A program made the position numbers and the translations under genes. Source: Tateyamaria sp. Alg231-49 (GTDB lineage: Bacteria > Pseudomonadota > Alphaproteobacteria > Rhodobacterales > Rhodobacteraceae). Taken from it: a stretch of DNA of 64,000 bases. The notes under the pieces were generated by a model that ran no database searches, was not told where the DNA came from, and saw only the letters and a list, made by a program, of their open reading frames with translations. Location of the stretch: contig NZ_FRFA01000001.1 of the NCBI RefSeq assembly GCF_900143535.1, forward strand, positions 39,552 through 103,551, written 5' to 3'. Shown piece after piece: positions 9,261 to 17,500 of this stretch (positions are counted from its first letter, which is position 1; the number at the start of each line of letters is the position of its first letter).

Positions 9261-11614
9261 AGCGGCTTGTAGGCTATGATCTGAATGGCTGGAGCGATTT
9301 TTCTGCCCGCAACTGGCTTGAGGTTCCCGGTCAGGAAACTCTTGAAAACCAAGATCAGGTTATTCAAGGGGGCATTGGCGGTGTCGTGGTGACCGTTAAA
9401 GAAAGTCCGCAAGGCACCGAGTTCATCGGGGGGATGCAAGCGCAACGCGCACCGCATGGAAGAGGCACCGGCTGGGGCGCTGTCGGCGCAAAAGAAAATC
9501 GGTCAAGTTTGCTACAATTACTTGAAAAGCCAAACGACTATACGCGTGAAATTTCAAGCGCGTTGTTCGCAATGGCCGACGCTCGCAAGGCAACGGCTGT
9601 TTTTTCAATTCCTGACATACCTGCGCTAGTCGAAGATCACCAAGAGGCATTTCTCAAATGCTTGGAGACTCTGCGAGCGGGCAGGCGGCTACTCGTCTGG
9701 CGACCCGTTTTGGCCGTGCTGGCGGCATTTGAAGAGTGTTCCAATGTTCAGTGGGACGATGTCAAAGACATCGGAGTTATCATCCACACTTCAAAGGGCT
9801 TTTCTTCGCAGCGATTACAACTTCGCAAAGAAAAAGTCTTTGCACCAGAAAGGCGATATTCGGGGCGTCATCATGACTGCGATTTGGGTCTTGAGGCACT
9901 TTGGGGTCAAGCAAAAGCAGCGCTGAAGGCGCGATGCGCTAACCCCGAAAAAGCCGACCATGTCGATGCGTCTCAACTGCCCTCGAAACTCGCTTTGGGG
10001 CACGAGTGGGATGCAGAACCTCTTAGGCGGTGGAATGGCTCTTGGGAAATTGTTACGCCACCGGAAGAGTTCGATATTGCACGCGGCAAAGTTCCAGAGG
10101 CTCTCGCTGACCATCTTTCTGATTGCAGTATAGTTCTATTCCAATCGCCAACTGTTGGCGTGGTTCGTGACTGTGTTGTTCAGCGCCTTACGACCCAGCT
10201 CGGGTGTAACCTCCATTGTTTGGAACCGCAGGCAATAGCCCGCGGTGCGCTGGAAGCGGCGCGTCGCCTTTCCGAAAATCTGCCGATTTACTATGATTTC
10301 TTGCCTCAGATCTCGACCATTGTTCAGGATGCAGATGGAGCGAAAAGCTACGATCTCATCCCAACCGACGCTCTGTTGCCCGCCGGGCAATCATATCGAA
10401 GTGACCAACCTGCTCGGTTGGGACTGCTGGCTGGCATGGAAGAAATCAAGATTCATCTCAAAAAAGAAACCGATGCAACACCCCGCCGCGCTGTAGTCAC
10501 ACTTACGACACCACCCGCAAAAAACACTCCTATTGAATTGCATTTACAACAAACACCAGCGGCGGGCCGTGCTCGAATGACCTTGGTATCCGAAGCGTTC
10601 TCGGGTCCAATAATTGTGGATTGGGAGACAGCAAGAGAGTTAGATCAAAATTGGGAAGAAGTCATTGAGAGCCTAGAACCTGAAAGGCCAACTGTACCCA
10701 ATCGTTTAGTTCTACCTTGCGGAACGGACACATGGTTCGAGCAAGACAACAGGCCAGGTCTTGAAGACCTCCTAGTACAAGAGCTCTCAAGTCGAGATCC
10801 AAAATGGAATACACTCGCCTCCAAATTATCAAGCCGATCAAACGGAAAATATTCGATCTCGAGCGACGGGGAGTATCCCAGCCAGCTTCCTCAACCCTCC
10901 AGATATTTGCTGGAAGATGCTATCAGCCTCGCTGAGAAAGATGTGCAAGAGCGTCTTGCGGGAAGGGGAACCAACAATAACCATTCGTTGCGGTTTCTGA
11001 CCTGGCTATTCCACATGTGCCCTGACTGGGTTGTGCCGCATCTAATTGATGGTGCAGAGGCCAGAACCGGATATCATGCATTCGTGCAATCTGGTGGATC
11101 AAGGGGGCTCATGCTGCAAGCAATTGGTAGAACAGCACAAGATCCAGAGCATCAGAAAAGGGCTTTCAAACATCTTTTGCAATTGCCTTTGGGCAGGTGG
11201 AAAAAGGACCAGATCGCCTGCGCCGCATTCTTGTTGTCTCGAAATGACAGCGCACCATTGTTGCTCGAAAGGAGCGAAGTCGACTTTCTTGCAAAGGTTG
11301 CCGAAACAAAAGTGCTTGAGGCCGTGGGAAAGGATTTTACGTCTGCTTACATTTACGGCCCATACCTTTTGGTAGGTCTGCTAAGGTGGCGCCTTCGAGA
11401 TCCATGGGCCTTGGTTGTGGGTCGAGATCCAGTCGCCGATGATTTACTTTCGGCTACCCGAAAGTTGATGGCGCATCTGAAAAGGAGAATGTCCCGGGAC
11501 GGCAATTTGAAACGCTACCATGATATCCTAGACCAGGTTTGCGAAGAGCTGGAAGGGAAGGGCACTAACCCGGATATCTTGATCGACATAGAAGGTCTGG
11601 CCTCAAGTCGGTGA
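9257..11614 (+). CDS. Probable Hsp70/actin-like protein of the defence operon, 785 aa
   Basis: Last operon gene, ATGA-overlapped with the DUF2357 gene. The N-terminus VGYDLNGWSDF is placed like the phosphate-1 loop of Hsp70/actin ATPases. Around residues 293-350 the stretches IVLFQSPTVG and AIARGALEAARRL resemble the adenosine motif and the following helix of Hsp70 proteins. Next come IPTDALLPAGQSY and a beta-rich segment (about 375-460) positioned like an Hsp70 substrate-binding domain. The canonical DIGGGT phosphate-2 motif is not evident, so ATPase activity may be lost or altered. The C-terminal 250 residues are helical and unrecognised. A chaperone-like subunit would be unusual in a McrBC-type system; it might sense a phage protein or control assembly (inference). 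The gene call is secure; the fold call is tentative. Confidence 0.6.
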   Translation: MKRLVGYDLNGWSDFSARNWLEVPGQETLENQDQVIQGGIGGVVVTVKESPQGTEFIGGMQAQRAPHGRGTGWGAVGAKENRSSLLQLLEKPNDYTREISSALFAMADARKATAVFSIPDIPALVEDHQEAFLKCLETLRAGRRLLVWRPVLAVLAAFEECSNVQWDDVKDIGVIIHTSKGFSSQRLQLRKEKVFAPERRYSGRHHDCDLGLEALWGQAKAALKARCANPEKADHVDASQLPSKLALGHEWDAEPLRRWNGSWEIVTPPEEFDIARGKVPEALADHLSDCSIVLFQSPTVGVVRDCVVQRLTTQLGCNLHCLEPQAIARGALEAARRLSENLPIYYDFLPQISTIVQDADGAKSYDLIPTDALLPAGQSYRSDQPARLGLLAGMEEIKIHLKKETDATPRRAVVTLTTPPAKNTPIELHLQQTPAAGRARMTLVSEAFSGPIIVDWETARELDQNWEEVIESLEPERPTVPNRLVLPCGTDTWFEQDNRPGLEDLLVQELSSRDPKWNTLASKLSSRSNGKYSISSDGEYPSQLPQPSRYLLEDAISLAEKDVQERLAGRGTNNNHSLRFLTWLFHMCPDWVVPHLIDGAEARTGYHAFVQSGGSRGLMLQAIGRTAQDPEHQKRAFKHLLQLPLGRWKKDQIACAAFLLSRNDSAPLLLERSEVDFLAKVAETKVLEAVGKDFTSAYIYGPYLLVGLLRWRLRDPWALVVGRDPVADDLLSATRKLMAHLKRRMSRDGNLKRYHDILDQVCEELEGKGTNPDILIDIEGLASSR

Positions 11615-11638
11615 CACACGTGTGTTGAGTGTCACCGA
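11608..11638 (+). terminator. Hairpin overlapping the end of the defence operon
   Basis: A perfect 10-base inverted repeat, TCGGTGACAC at 11608-11617 and GTGTCACCGA at 11629-11638, encloses an 11-base loop and overlaps the stop codon of the last operon gene. There is no U-tract after it, so it is either a weak terminator or an mRNA 3'-end stabiliser. Confidence 0.5.
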
Positions 11639-11982
11639 GATCTGAACCGGCATCCAGAAGATCTGACCTGACTGCGAATACGGAGCAGACTGACGGAAAA
11701 GGTTAGAAAGGACTATTCGGTTTTAGTCTGACCCCAGACGCCGTTGTCCTTGCAAAGTGAGTTAACCGCAAAGTCGATGGAAAGAATGGATGTTTATTGC
11801 TGTACCATTTCTGTACCATCGCAAAGAATGTGGACAAAGCTCAATCTATACGGAAATCCATGTCTGCTGAGGCTTCAACGACCCTTAAGAAGTCTTAAAA
11901 ACTTATTTAAATTCAGTTGCTTGCTTGTTGTCGCCCCAATAAAACATGATACAATGTCAAAAGTTTCTATTACTGCCATATT

Positions 11983-12029
11983 GGATTGAAAATCCTCGTG
12001 TCGGTGGTTCGATTCCGCCCCCGGCACCA
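11983..12029 (+). tRNA. 3' fragment of a tRNA (tRNA-Phe-like), probable attachment-site remnant
   Basis: The segment matches the 3' half of a bacterial tRNA: an anticodon loop TTGAAAA (anticodon GAA, phenylalanine), a variable region, a T-arm with stem GGTGG/CCGCC around loop TTCGATT, and a terminal CCA at 12027-12029. The upstream 60 bases contain no D-arm or 5' acceptor strand, so no full tRNA exists here. The outer anticodon-stem pairs do not match and the acceptor strand is one base short. Truncated tRNA 3' ends are the usual footprint of integrative elements that use a tRNA gene as attachment site. The position just after the defence operon fits that reading (inference). Confidence 0.65.
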
Positions 12030-12197
12030 TCAAAATCCGATAAGAAATTGATTTTGAATGGGATTTTAGAAATTTTTAATTCTCTATCCCCCTAATTATC
12101 CTCCCTTAAGCCGTTGGTGGATTTTTGTTTGGGACCTAGACCTACAAAATTCTAACGCACCAAAATGCCACAAAGCGGACCTTCGATGCGCGATGCC

Positions 12198-12267
12198 CCA
12201 ATGACCGAGTTGCGGACTAAACCGTCGTTCGCTACGGCTTGCACCAATGACCGCTGGTTGCGGACTA
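12198..12267 (+). repeat. Short direct repeat pair upstream of the cyclase gene
   Basis: Two copies of a 22-24 base sequence sharing CCAATGACCG and TTGCGGACTA lie at 12198-12219 and 12244-12267, 46 bases apart. They sit 90-160 bases before the TPR-cyclase gene. They may be regulator sites or decayed intergenic repeats; nothing in the window distinguishes these. Confidence 0.45.
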
Positions 12268-12359
12268 GCGGCCTCAATTTTGTTGAGCGGGAGAGGCAAT
12301 CAGAAACTGGATTCCTTTAATTTCTGAGTCTAGTCTTCGGCGTTTAGGGAGGTGCGTGC

Positions 12360-14123
12360 ATGAAACGAAGACTTGCTGCCATACTTGCAGCAGATGTCGT
12401 GGGTTATTCGCGCCTCGTCCGCTCTAATGAAGAGCAGACGTTAGAGCGATTGCGAGAACTACGGAAAAACGTCATTGAGCCCGCCTTTGCAAAACATGAA
12501 GGTCGAGTGGTCAAATGGATGGGAGACGGAGTACTGACGGAGTTTGCAAGTGCCGTCGACGCGGTTTCATGCGCCTACGATATTCAAAAGTCTATCCATT
12601 CACGCAACGGAGACTCTGCAGTTGATGAGGGGATTATTTTTCGCGTCGGCATCAATATCGGCGACGTCGTGGTGGAAGGCGACGACATTCATGGCGATGG
12701 GGTTAACGTAGCCTCAAGGTTGGAAACGCTGTCCGAGCCTGGTGGAATTTGCATTTCGGCCTTAGTCTATGAACAGGTCAAGCACCGCCTCCATGTGCCT
12801 TTTCAAGACGCGGGTGACCAGCAGGTTAAAAATATTGCAGAGCCAATCCGCGTCTGGAAATGGGTGGATAAGGCAAACGATGAAGCAACCACTCAAGATT
12901 CCGTTGTAAAGTCAGGGCTAATTTTGCCTCCTAGCCTGCCAGACACTCCGTCTATCGCGGTTTTGCCGTTTGACAATATGTCAGGCGATACCGAGCAAGA
13001 GTACTTCGCAGACGGCATGACAGAGGACCTGATCACCGACCTATCAAAATTGTCTGGCTTGTTAGTCATCGGTCGCAACTCTTCATTTGTTTACAAAGGC
13101 AAGGCCGTAGATCTGCGACACGTCGGTAAGGAGTTGGGTGTGCATTATGTCCTTGAGGGAAGTATCCGCAAGGCAGGCAATCGGGTTCGCATGAACGCGC
13201 AGCTAATTGAAACAGCGAATGGAACCCACGTATGGGCCAATCGCAGGGACGGAACGCTAGAAGATATTTTTGACCTGCAAGACGAGATTACAAGAGAAAT
13301 TGTCGATGCGCTGTCTGTTCAGTTACGGGAAGGTGAAGAAAAGCGTCTTGGCAGTCAGTACACAGAGAATATTGAAGCGCGTGACTGGTTTCTTAAAGGG
13401 CGACTGCGCTATCGCGAACCGGGTCCGCAAGCCAACGCCGAAGCCCAGCTACTGTTCACCAAAGCTTTAGAAGCTGACCCAAACTTCGCCTATGCATTGG
13501 CTGTTAGAAGCTACCTTAAATTCCATGCTTGGTTCTTCAAGTGGAACAGCCACCACAATGCGTTTGACGAAGCATTGGCTGAGGCCGAACATGCTGCCAA
13601 GATGGATCCTAACCTAGCGGCAGCTCACGCGTATCTAGGTTGGATGCATATGTGGGGCGAGGGATCCGAAAGAGCTCTTTCTGAGCATGAAACAGCTTTA
13701 TCACTGGACCCCAATTCCTCAGATGGACATTTGTGGCAGGCTTCTTCGCTCATCTACGCGGGAACGCCTGAGTTGGCAATTACTCCGATGGATCGAGCAA
13801 TGCGGCTAGAACCGCACACTCCACCCATTTACCTTCTTAATTATGGTCACCTGATGTTGCAGCTTGACCGGTATGAAGAAGCTATCGAATATTTGCAGGC
13901 GGCAATAAGAAACGCTCCTCAGTTTCCTATGAACTACATATTTTTGTCGGCGGTAAAAACTGCGCAAGGCAAATTGCAGGAGGCAGAGGAGGCTGGCTTG
14001 AGACTTCTCGGATTGATCCCAGTAGCTACGGTATCCACACTGAGTTCCCAATTGCCCTACGTAAAGGAAGAGCACAGACAAAAAATTGTGGCGGGCCTGA
14101 AAGCCGCAGGGTTGCCTGATTAG
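12360..14123 (+). CDS. Class III adenylate/guanylate cyclase with TolB-like and TPR domains
   Basis: A 587-residue soluble protein. Residues 1-170 form a class III nucleotide cyclase domain with the metal-binding aspartates in AADVVGYSRL and MGDGVL, and the transition-state pair Asn/Arg in GVNVASRLE. A TolB-like/FlgO-like linker domain follows (about 195-325, IAVLPFDNMSGD then a YVLEGSIRK motif), and then several tetratricopeptide repeats (about 335-575). This architecture is common in Rhodobacterales and Rhizobiales as stand-alone cyclases probably controlled by protein contacts through the TPRs. The catalytic residues look intact, so cyclic nucleotide synthesis is plausible. Start ATG at 12360 with a strong GGGAGG ribosome binding site. 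It is a single gene just outside the presumed island boundary. Confidence 0.9.
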   Translation: MKRRLAAILAADVVGYSRLVRSNEEQTLERLRELRKNVIEPAFAKHEGRVVKWMGDGVLTEFASAVDAVSCAYDIQKSIHSRNGDSAVDEGIIFRVGINIGDVVVEGDDIHGDGVNVASRLETLSEPGGICISALVYEQVKHRLHVPFQDAGDQQVKNIAEPIRVWKWVDKANDEATTQDSVVKSGLILPPSLPDTPSIAVLPFDNMSGDTEQEYFADGMTEDLITDLSKLSGLLVIGRNSSFVYKGKAVDLRHVGKELGVHYVLEGSIRKAGNRVRMNAQLIETANGTHVWANRRDGTLEDIFDLQDEITREIVDALSVQLREGEEKRLGSQYTENIEARDWFLKGRLRYREPGPQANAEAQLLFTKALEADPNFAYALAVRSYLKFHAWFFKWNSHHNAFDEALAEAEHAAKMDPNLAAAHAYLGWMHMWGEGSERALSEHETALSLDPNSSDGHLWQASSLIYAGTPELAITPMDRAMRLEPHTPPIYLLNYGHLMLQLDRYEEAIEYLQAAIRNAPQFPMNYIFLSAVKTAQGKLQEAEEAGLRLLGLIPVATVSTLSSQLPYVKEEHRQKIVAGLKAAGLPD

Positions 14124-14461
14124 TGAAAAGCAAAGAAGCCCGCTTTGGGCTCAGAGCAGCCATTCGCTGCAGAGCGGCTCAAGGTCCGCTTTGTCGTCAA
14201 TCGCCAGCTTTTGGTATTATCGGTCCCGAGCCACAACTAAGTCTGCGGTCCATCCAAAGAAAAGCAAAACAAATTTGGCAACAAACAACGCTAATTGTCC
14301 GGTAGAACAACCTGCGCCTGTCCGCACCGATTGATACGTTCCCTAAACTCCACTTCAGTTTCGCTTTCTATCCGTTCTAATGACTGTCCAGAATTCATAC
14401 CGTAAGCGGAGACCGCTTCTTTGGTTTGCGCACATCCGTCTCCTCGCACTGTCGTCTTCAA
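14124..14461. other. Intergenic region, no feature seen
   Basis: About 340 bases between the cyclase gene and the convergent AraC regulator gene. A 60-codon open frame from 14123 lacks a ribosome binding site and recognisable content. I see no strong terminator or repeat. Confidence 0.4.
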
Positions 14462-15457
14462 TTAAGCATGGGTTTCTTTCAGGCTATGCAATTTTCGGAC
14501 CTTCCCCGGAGGTACTTCAAAAACCCTTTTGAAAGCCTTGTTGAACGAAGGTTCGGATAGGTACCCAACCCTGGCCGCGATCTGCGAGATCGGCTGGTCT
14601 GTTTCAATCAACTGTTCTCGAGCCAAATGCATGCGCCATGTTGCAAGATATTGAATGGCCGGAACGCCGACGAGTTCCGTAAACCTTGCTGAGAATGCTG
14701 ACCTCGACATTCCTGCAAGCTGTGCAAGCGACTCGACCGACCAGTTTGCGGCTGGGGCGCGGTGAATGGCTACTATGGTGCGCCCAATCTGCGGATCTCG
14801 CGCCGCTTTCAGCCAGCCGCGATTTGCGTCGGGCGCGCTGTTGAGCCATCGGCGAATGGCCTCGATAACCACCACATCAGCCAAGCGTGTAATGACCGTT
14901 TCGCCACCCGGTCGCAGTTCACGTGCCTCTTTTGCAATGAACTGCAGGGTTGCCTGTAGCCAACTCCCGGCGTCCTCCTCCCATGGATCGATTTTGATTA
15001 TGTCAGGCAGCAAGTCCATCAACAAACCGCTGGCTGCATGATCTATTCTGACCAAGCCATACATGATGCCGGTCTCTGCGCCACCACCACCATATTCGAG
15101 CGTTTCCAAGATCTCTGTCACCTTGCGTATCGGCAACTCTTCCAGAGTTAAAAGCGGCGTATCTTCTGAACTGAAGAAACCGATAGGCGCGCCTTTTGTC
15201 ATCAAAACCAGATCGCCTTTTTCGACTTCAAAAGGGTTGTCCTCCCCAACCCGCATAAAGCAACGCCCGTGTGTAATGACTGCAAAGCTCAGGATGTCGG
15301 GAAACCCAGGGATCGCGACGCCCCAGGGCGCCGACAAGCGTGACTGGCAATAGAATGTGCCTGTGAGCTTCAGAAGATGAAGAATTTCTCCCAGCGGGTC
15401 GCCAATGGGTTGGGCCAGTGCATCGGGGTCGGGGACGTGTGGTTCAATCTGGTTCAT
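14462..15457 (-). CDS. AraC-family transcriptional regulator with cupin-type N-terminal domain
   Basis: A regulator with an N-terminal AraC-type cupin sensor domain (about residues 20-190) and a C-terminal double helix-turn-helix (about 230-325): SVESLAQLAGMSRSAFSARF, and then PISQIAARVGYLSEPSFNKAF, the conserved second AraC HTH with its closing FEVPPGKVRK. It is divergent from the NmrA-family gene at 15595, with about 140 bases between them, so it likely controls that gene and the downstream membrane protein gene. Start choice is uncertain. I used the ATG at 15457 (331 aa); a GTG at 15493 would add 12 residues. Neither has a strong ribosome binding site. Ligand unknown. Confidence 0.85.
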   Translation of the reverse strand: MNQIEPHVPDPDALAQPIGDPLGEILHLLKLTGTFYCQSRLSAPWGVAIPGFPDILSFAVITHGRCFMRVGEDNPFEVEKGDLVLMTKGAPIGFFSSEDTPLLTLEELPIRKVTEILETLEYGGGGAETGIMYGLVRIDHAASGLLMDLLPDIIKIDPWEEDAGSWLQATLQFIAKEARELRPGGETVITRLADVVVIEAIRRWLNSAPDANRGWLKAARDPQIGRTIVAIHRAPAANWSVESLAQLAGMSRSAFSARFTELVGVPAIQYLATWRMHLAREQLIETDQPISQIAARVGYLSEPSFNKAFKRVFEVPPGKVRKLHSLKETHA

Positions 15458-15594
15458 CTCGTGAGTTTGGTCGAAATTGCCCTGTCCGTCCACATATGTT
15501 GGACGAATGGATAATAAGTAAGGATTATCGAGAATAGATCATCTCGCTCGATTGCCTATCTGTGGGTCATCAACGGAAAACATGGAGATGATCA

Positions 15595-16422
15595 ATGACA
15601 CAGCAAACAATTCTCGTACTTGGCGCAACAGGCAAAACCGGGTCGCGGATCACGGCGCGCCTCGAGGACAAAGGGCACAAAGTCAGGCGTGGATCGCGTG
15701 GCAGTGAAACGCCCTTTGATTGGGGAAAACCGGAGACTTGGCCTGCGGTCCTAGACGGCGTTTCGTCCGCCTACATTTCTTATTTTCCCGACATCGCATT
15801 TCCAGGCGCGGTCGAGCAGGTCGAGGCCTTCACGGCATTGGCCAAAGAAACTGGATTGCAACGCCTTGTGCTTTTGACTGGGCGTGGTGAGTTCCACGCC
15901 GAAAGAGCCGAAGAAGTTATCCGAAACTCTGGCATACCGTTCACGATCGTACGTGCCGCGTGGTTTGCACAAAACTTCTCTGAGGGTGCATTGCTTGATC
16001 CGGTTATGGCCGGTGTATTGCCAATGCCTGCTGGCGAAGTGCGCGAACCGATCGTCGACGTAGACGACATTGCGGACGTTGCCGTTGTTGCATTGACCGA
16101 AGAGGGCCACGCCGGTGCGCTTTATGAAGTCACAGGGCCACGGCTCATGACATTTGCGGACATGGCCCAAGAGCTTTCAAGCGCCATGGGCCGGACAGTG
16201 CAATACCTGCCGATCTCCTTTGAAGATTTTCATGCGGAAATTGCGAGTGCGAATGGGCTGATGATTGCCGACGTAATTACAGACATTGCCCGCGAAACTC
16301 TTGACGGACGCAATGCCACCCTTGCTGACGGTGTTCAACGCGCCCTGGGACGTGCGCCGCGCGACTTTGCTGAGTTTGCCCATAACGCCCAATCGTCGGG
16401 TGCGTGGACCAAAGCCGCCTGA
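15595..16422 (+). CDS. NmrA-like / SDR-a5 NAD(P)-binding protein
   Basis: A 275-residue atypical short-chain dehydrogenase fold protein. The N-terminus ILVLGATGKTGSRI is the glycine-rich dinucleotide-binding loop of the NmrA/SDR-a5 group. The middle carries LVLLTGRGEFHAE and the conserved TIVRAAWFAQNFSEG, typical of NmrA-type quinone or NAD(P)-sensing proteins. The Tyr-x3-Lys catalytic pair of classical SDRs is not obvious, so it may act as a redox sensor or an NAD(P)H:quinone oxidoreductase. ATG start with GGAG upstream. It is divergent from the AraC regulator and followed 28 bases later by a DUF4345-like membrane protein gene; the pair probably forms an operon. Confidence 0.85.
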   Translation: MTQQTILVLGATGKTGSRITARLEDKGHKVRRGSRGSETPFDWGKPETWPAVLDGVSSAYISYFPDIAFPGAVEQVEAFTALAKETGLQRLVLLTGRGEFHAERAEEVIRNSGIPFTIVRAAWFAQNFSEGALLDPVMAGVLPMPAGEVREPIVDVDDIADVAVVALTEEGHAGALYEVTGPRLMTFADMAQELSSAMGRTVQYLPISFEDFHAEIASANGLMIADVITDIARETLDGRNATLADGVQRALGRAPRDFAEFAHNAQSSGAWTKAA

Positions 16423-16450
16423 GGCAAGTTGACAAAGAAAGGAGCCAATC

Positions 16451-16876
16451 ATGGAATTTGGTTTTAGACGCAGACTGGTCCTGGGCATTTCCGGATTGGC
16501 TGCAATCACTGTCGGTCTGGCTATCACACTGGACCCACAGGCCTTCTACGCCAGTTATGGCATCGTGCTTACGCCGCAACCAAACTTGATGAGCGAGCTT
16601 CGTGCACCTGCTGCCAATCTTGCGGTACTTGGCCTGATCATCCTGTCTGGCGCCCTTTACAAAAGGATCACGCATTCAGCCGCGTTGCTTGGAACGGCCG
16701 TATTTCTGGCTTTCGCGATGGGTCGAGTGGTTAGTCTGGCCCTTGATGGTCGACCATCTGACAGCATTCTTGCCGCGCTTGGGATTGAGGTCGTTCTTGC
16801 GTTGCTATGCTTGTGGGTTGCTGCTCCAAGAAGACAACGCGCGGATAAAGTTAGCGGAGCTGGCGTAGGCGCTTGA
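16451..16876 (+). CDS. Small four-helix membrane protein, DUF4345-like
   Basis: A 141-residue protein with four hydrophobic segments (about 9-27, 55-75, 82-100 and 104-124). The central stretch ELRAPAANLAVLGLIIL and the later AMGRVVSLALDG are characteristic of the DUF4345 family of unknown function. It has a clear AAAGGAG ribosome binding site and lies directly after the NmrA-like gene in the same direction, with a strong hairpin downstream. Function unknown. Confidence 0.8.
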   Translation: MEFGFRRRLVLGISGLAAITVGLAITLDPQAFYASYGIVLTPQPNLMSELRAPAANLAVLGLIILSGALYKRITHSAALLGTAVFLAFAMGRVVSLALDGRPSDSILAALGIEVVLALLCLWVAAPRRQRADKVSGAGVGA

Positions 16877-16916
16877 TTAAAAAAGTCAGCCCTGGCGCAA
16901 AGTGCCTTTTGGTTCA

Positions 16917-16948
16917 CCGCCACCCGCACCTTTTGGGGCGGGTGGCGG
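16917..16948 (+). terminator. Strong hairpin after the NmrA/DUF4345 pair
   Basis: Perfect 11-base arms CCGCCACCCGC (16917-16927) and GCGGGTGGCGG (16938-16948) with a 10-base loop, located 40 bases after the DUF4345 stop. The following bases ATATTTATCC are AT-rich but not a pure U-run. A likely intrinsic terminator. Confidence 0.7.
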
Positions 16949-17500
16949 ATATTTATCCTCAGCTTTTTGCTTTGAAAAACTTGCAAAGTTCAGCTCGTTC
17001 CGCCCCCTATACACACGGCCGGCTTGTCGGTTTACCTGCTTCAGTCGTCGCTTACCAAACGAGCTTTCGCGTCAGTCATCTTGTTCTCGGCTCGGCTCGG
17101 CTCATCATCACCTCGTGTTGATCTCTCTGTGACTGGATCATCGGAGTGTTGTTAATCATCCCACACCAAAGATAGGCCCGCACTTTTCCCTCGCATGTTC
17201 GTGGGCGCGCGCTAACGCAAGGAAAAGAAGCGTGCGGGCATTGGAAACACTATGGTCGCGGTCCAGCTTCAGACTGGTCAAGATATGCACGATTTTGCTC
17301 GTATGTTATGCCCCTTTTGCCGTTTCATCGTGATGGTCCGTAAACGCAGACGGCAGCAAGATCACGGTGAGCGACTGTATTTCTATGGGTTTGGATTCGT
17401 CGCTGGGGGCTGACCTTTCAATGTTCTGCTTGCTTGCACATCATTGTGTTTTGCGGCACCCGTAGGAACAGGATGTACCTTTGGATAAGCAACTGAAGCC
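16949..17500. other. Intergenic region with an imperfect inverted repeat
   Basis: About 550 bases with no secure gene. The notable element is an inverted repeat in which GCCCGCAC (17176-17183) pairs with GTGCGGGC (17232-17239), with CTTTTCC (17183-17189) and GGAAAAG (17221-17227) inside as an offset second arm. This could form a long stem around about 30 bases. An open frame of 53 codons (17252-17413) with a CPFC motif and a weak GGAAA upstream sequence is possible but unsupported. Confidence 0.35.

Larger units (their letters stand above)
11639..12359. other. Intergenic region at the island boundary
   Basis: About 720 bases with no convincing gene. It contains a tandem direct repeat CTGTACCAT at 11800-11808 and 11811-11819, an AT-rich stretch (11880-11990), the 3' half of a tRNA (11983-12029), and two near-identical copies of a roughly 22-base sequence beginning CCAATGACCG and ending TTGCGGACTA (12198-12219 and 12244-12267). 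The mixture looks like the junction between integrated DNA and the resident chromosome. No integrase gene remains. Confidence 0.5.

Noticed and set aside
11744-11989. An 81-codon frame before the tRNA fragment
   Set aside because: No ribosome binding site and no family; lies in AT-rich junction sequence and runs into the tRNA remnant.
11983-12029. Reading the tRNA-like piece as the 3' end of a tmRNA (ssrA)
   Set aside because: The TTGAAAA anticodon loop in the right place favours a tRNA-Phe half, although the acceptor strand is one base short; no tmRNA tag region is present upstream.
17252-17413. A 53-codon frame with a CPFC motif
   Set aside because: Only a weak GGAAA upstream sequence and no related sequence recognised; mentioned in the intergenic entry but not called as a gene.
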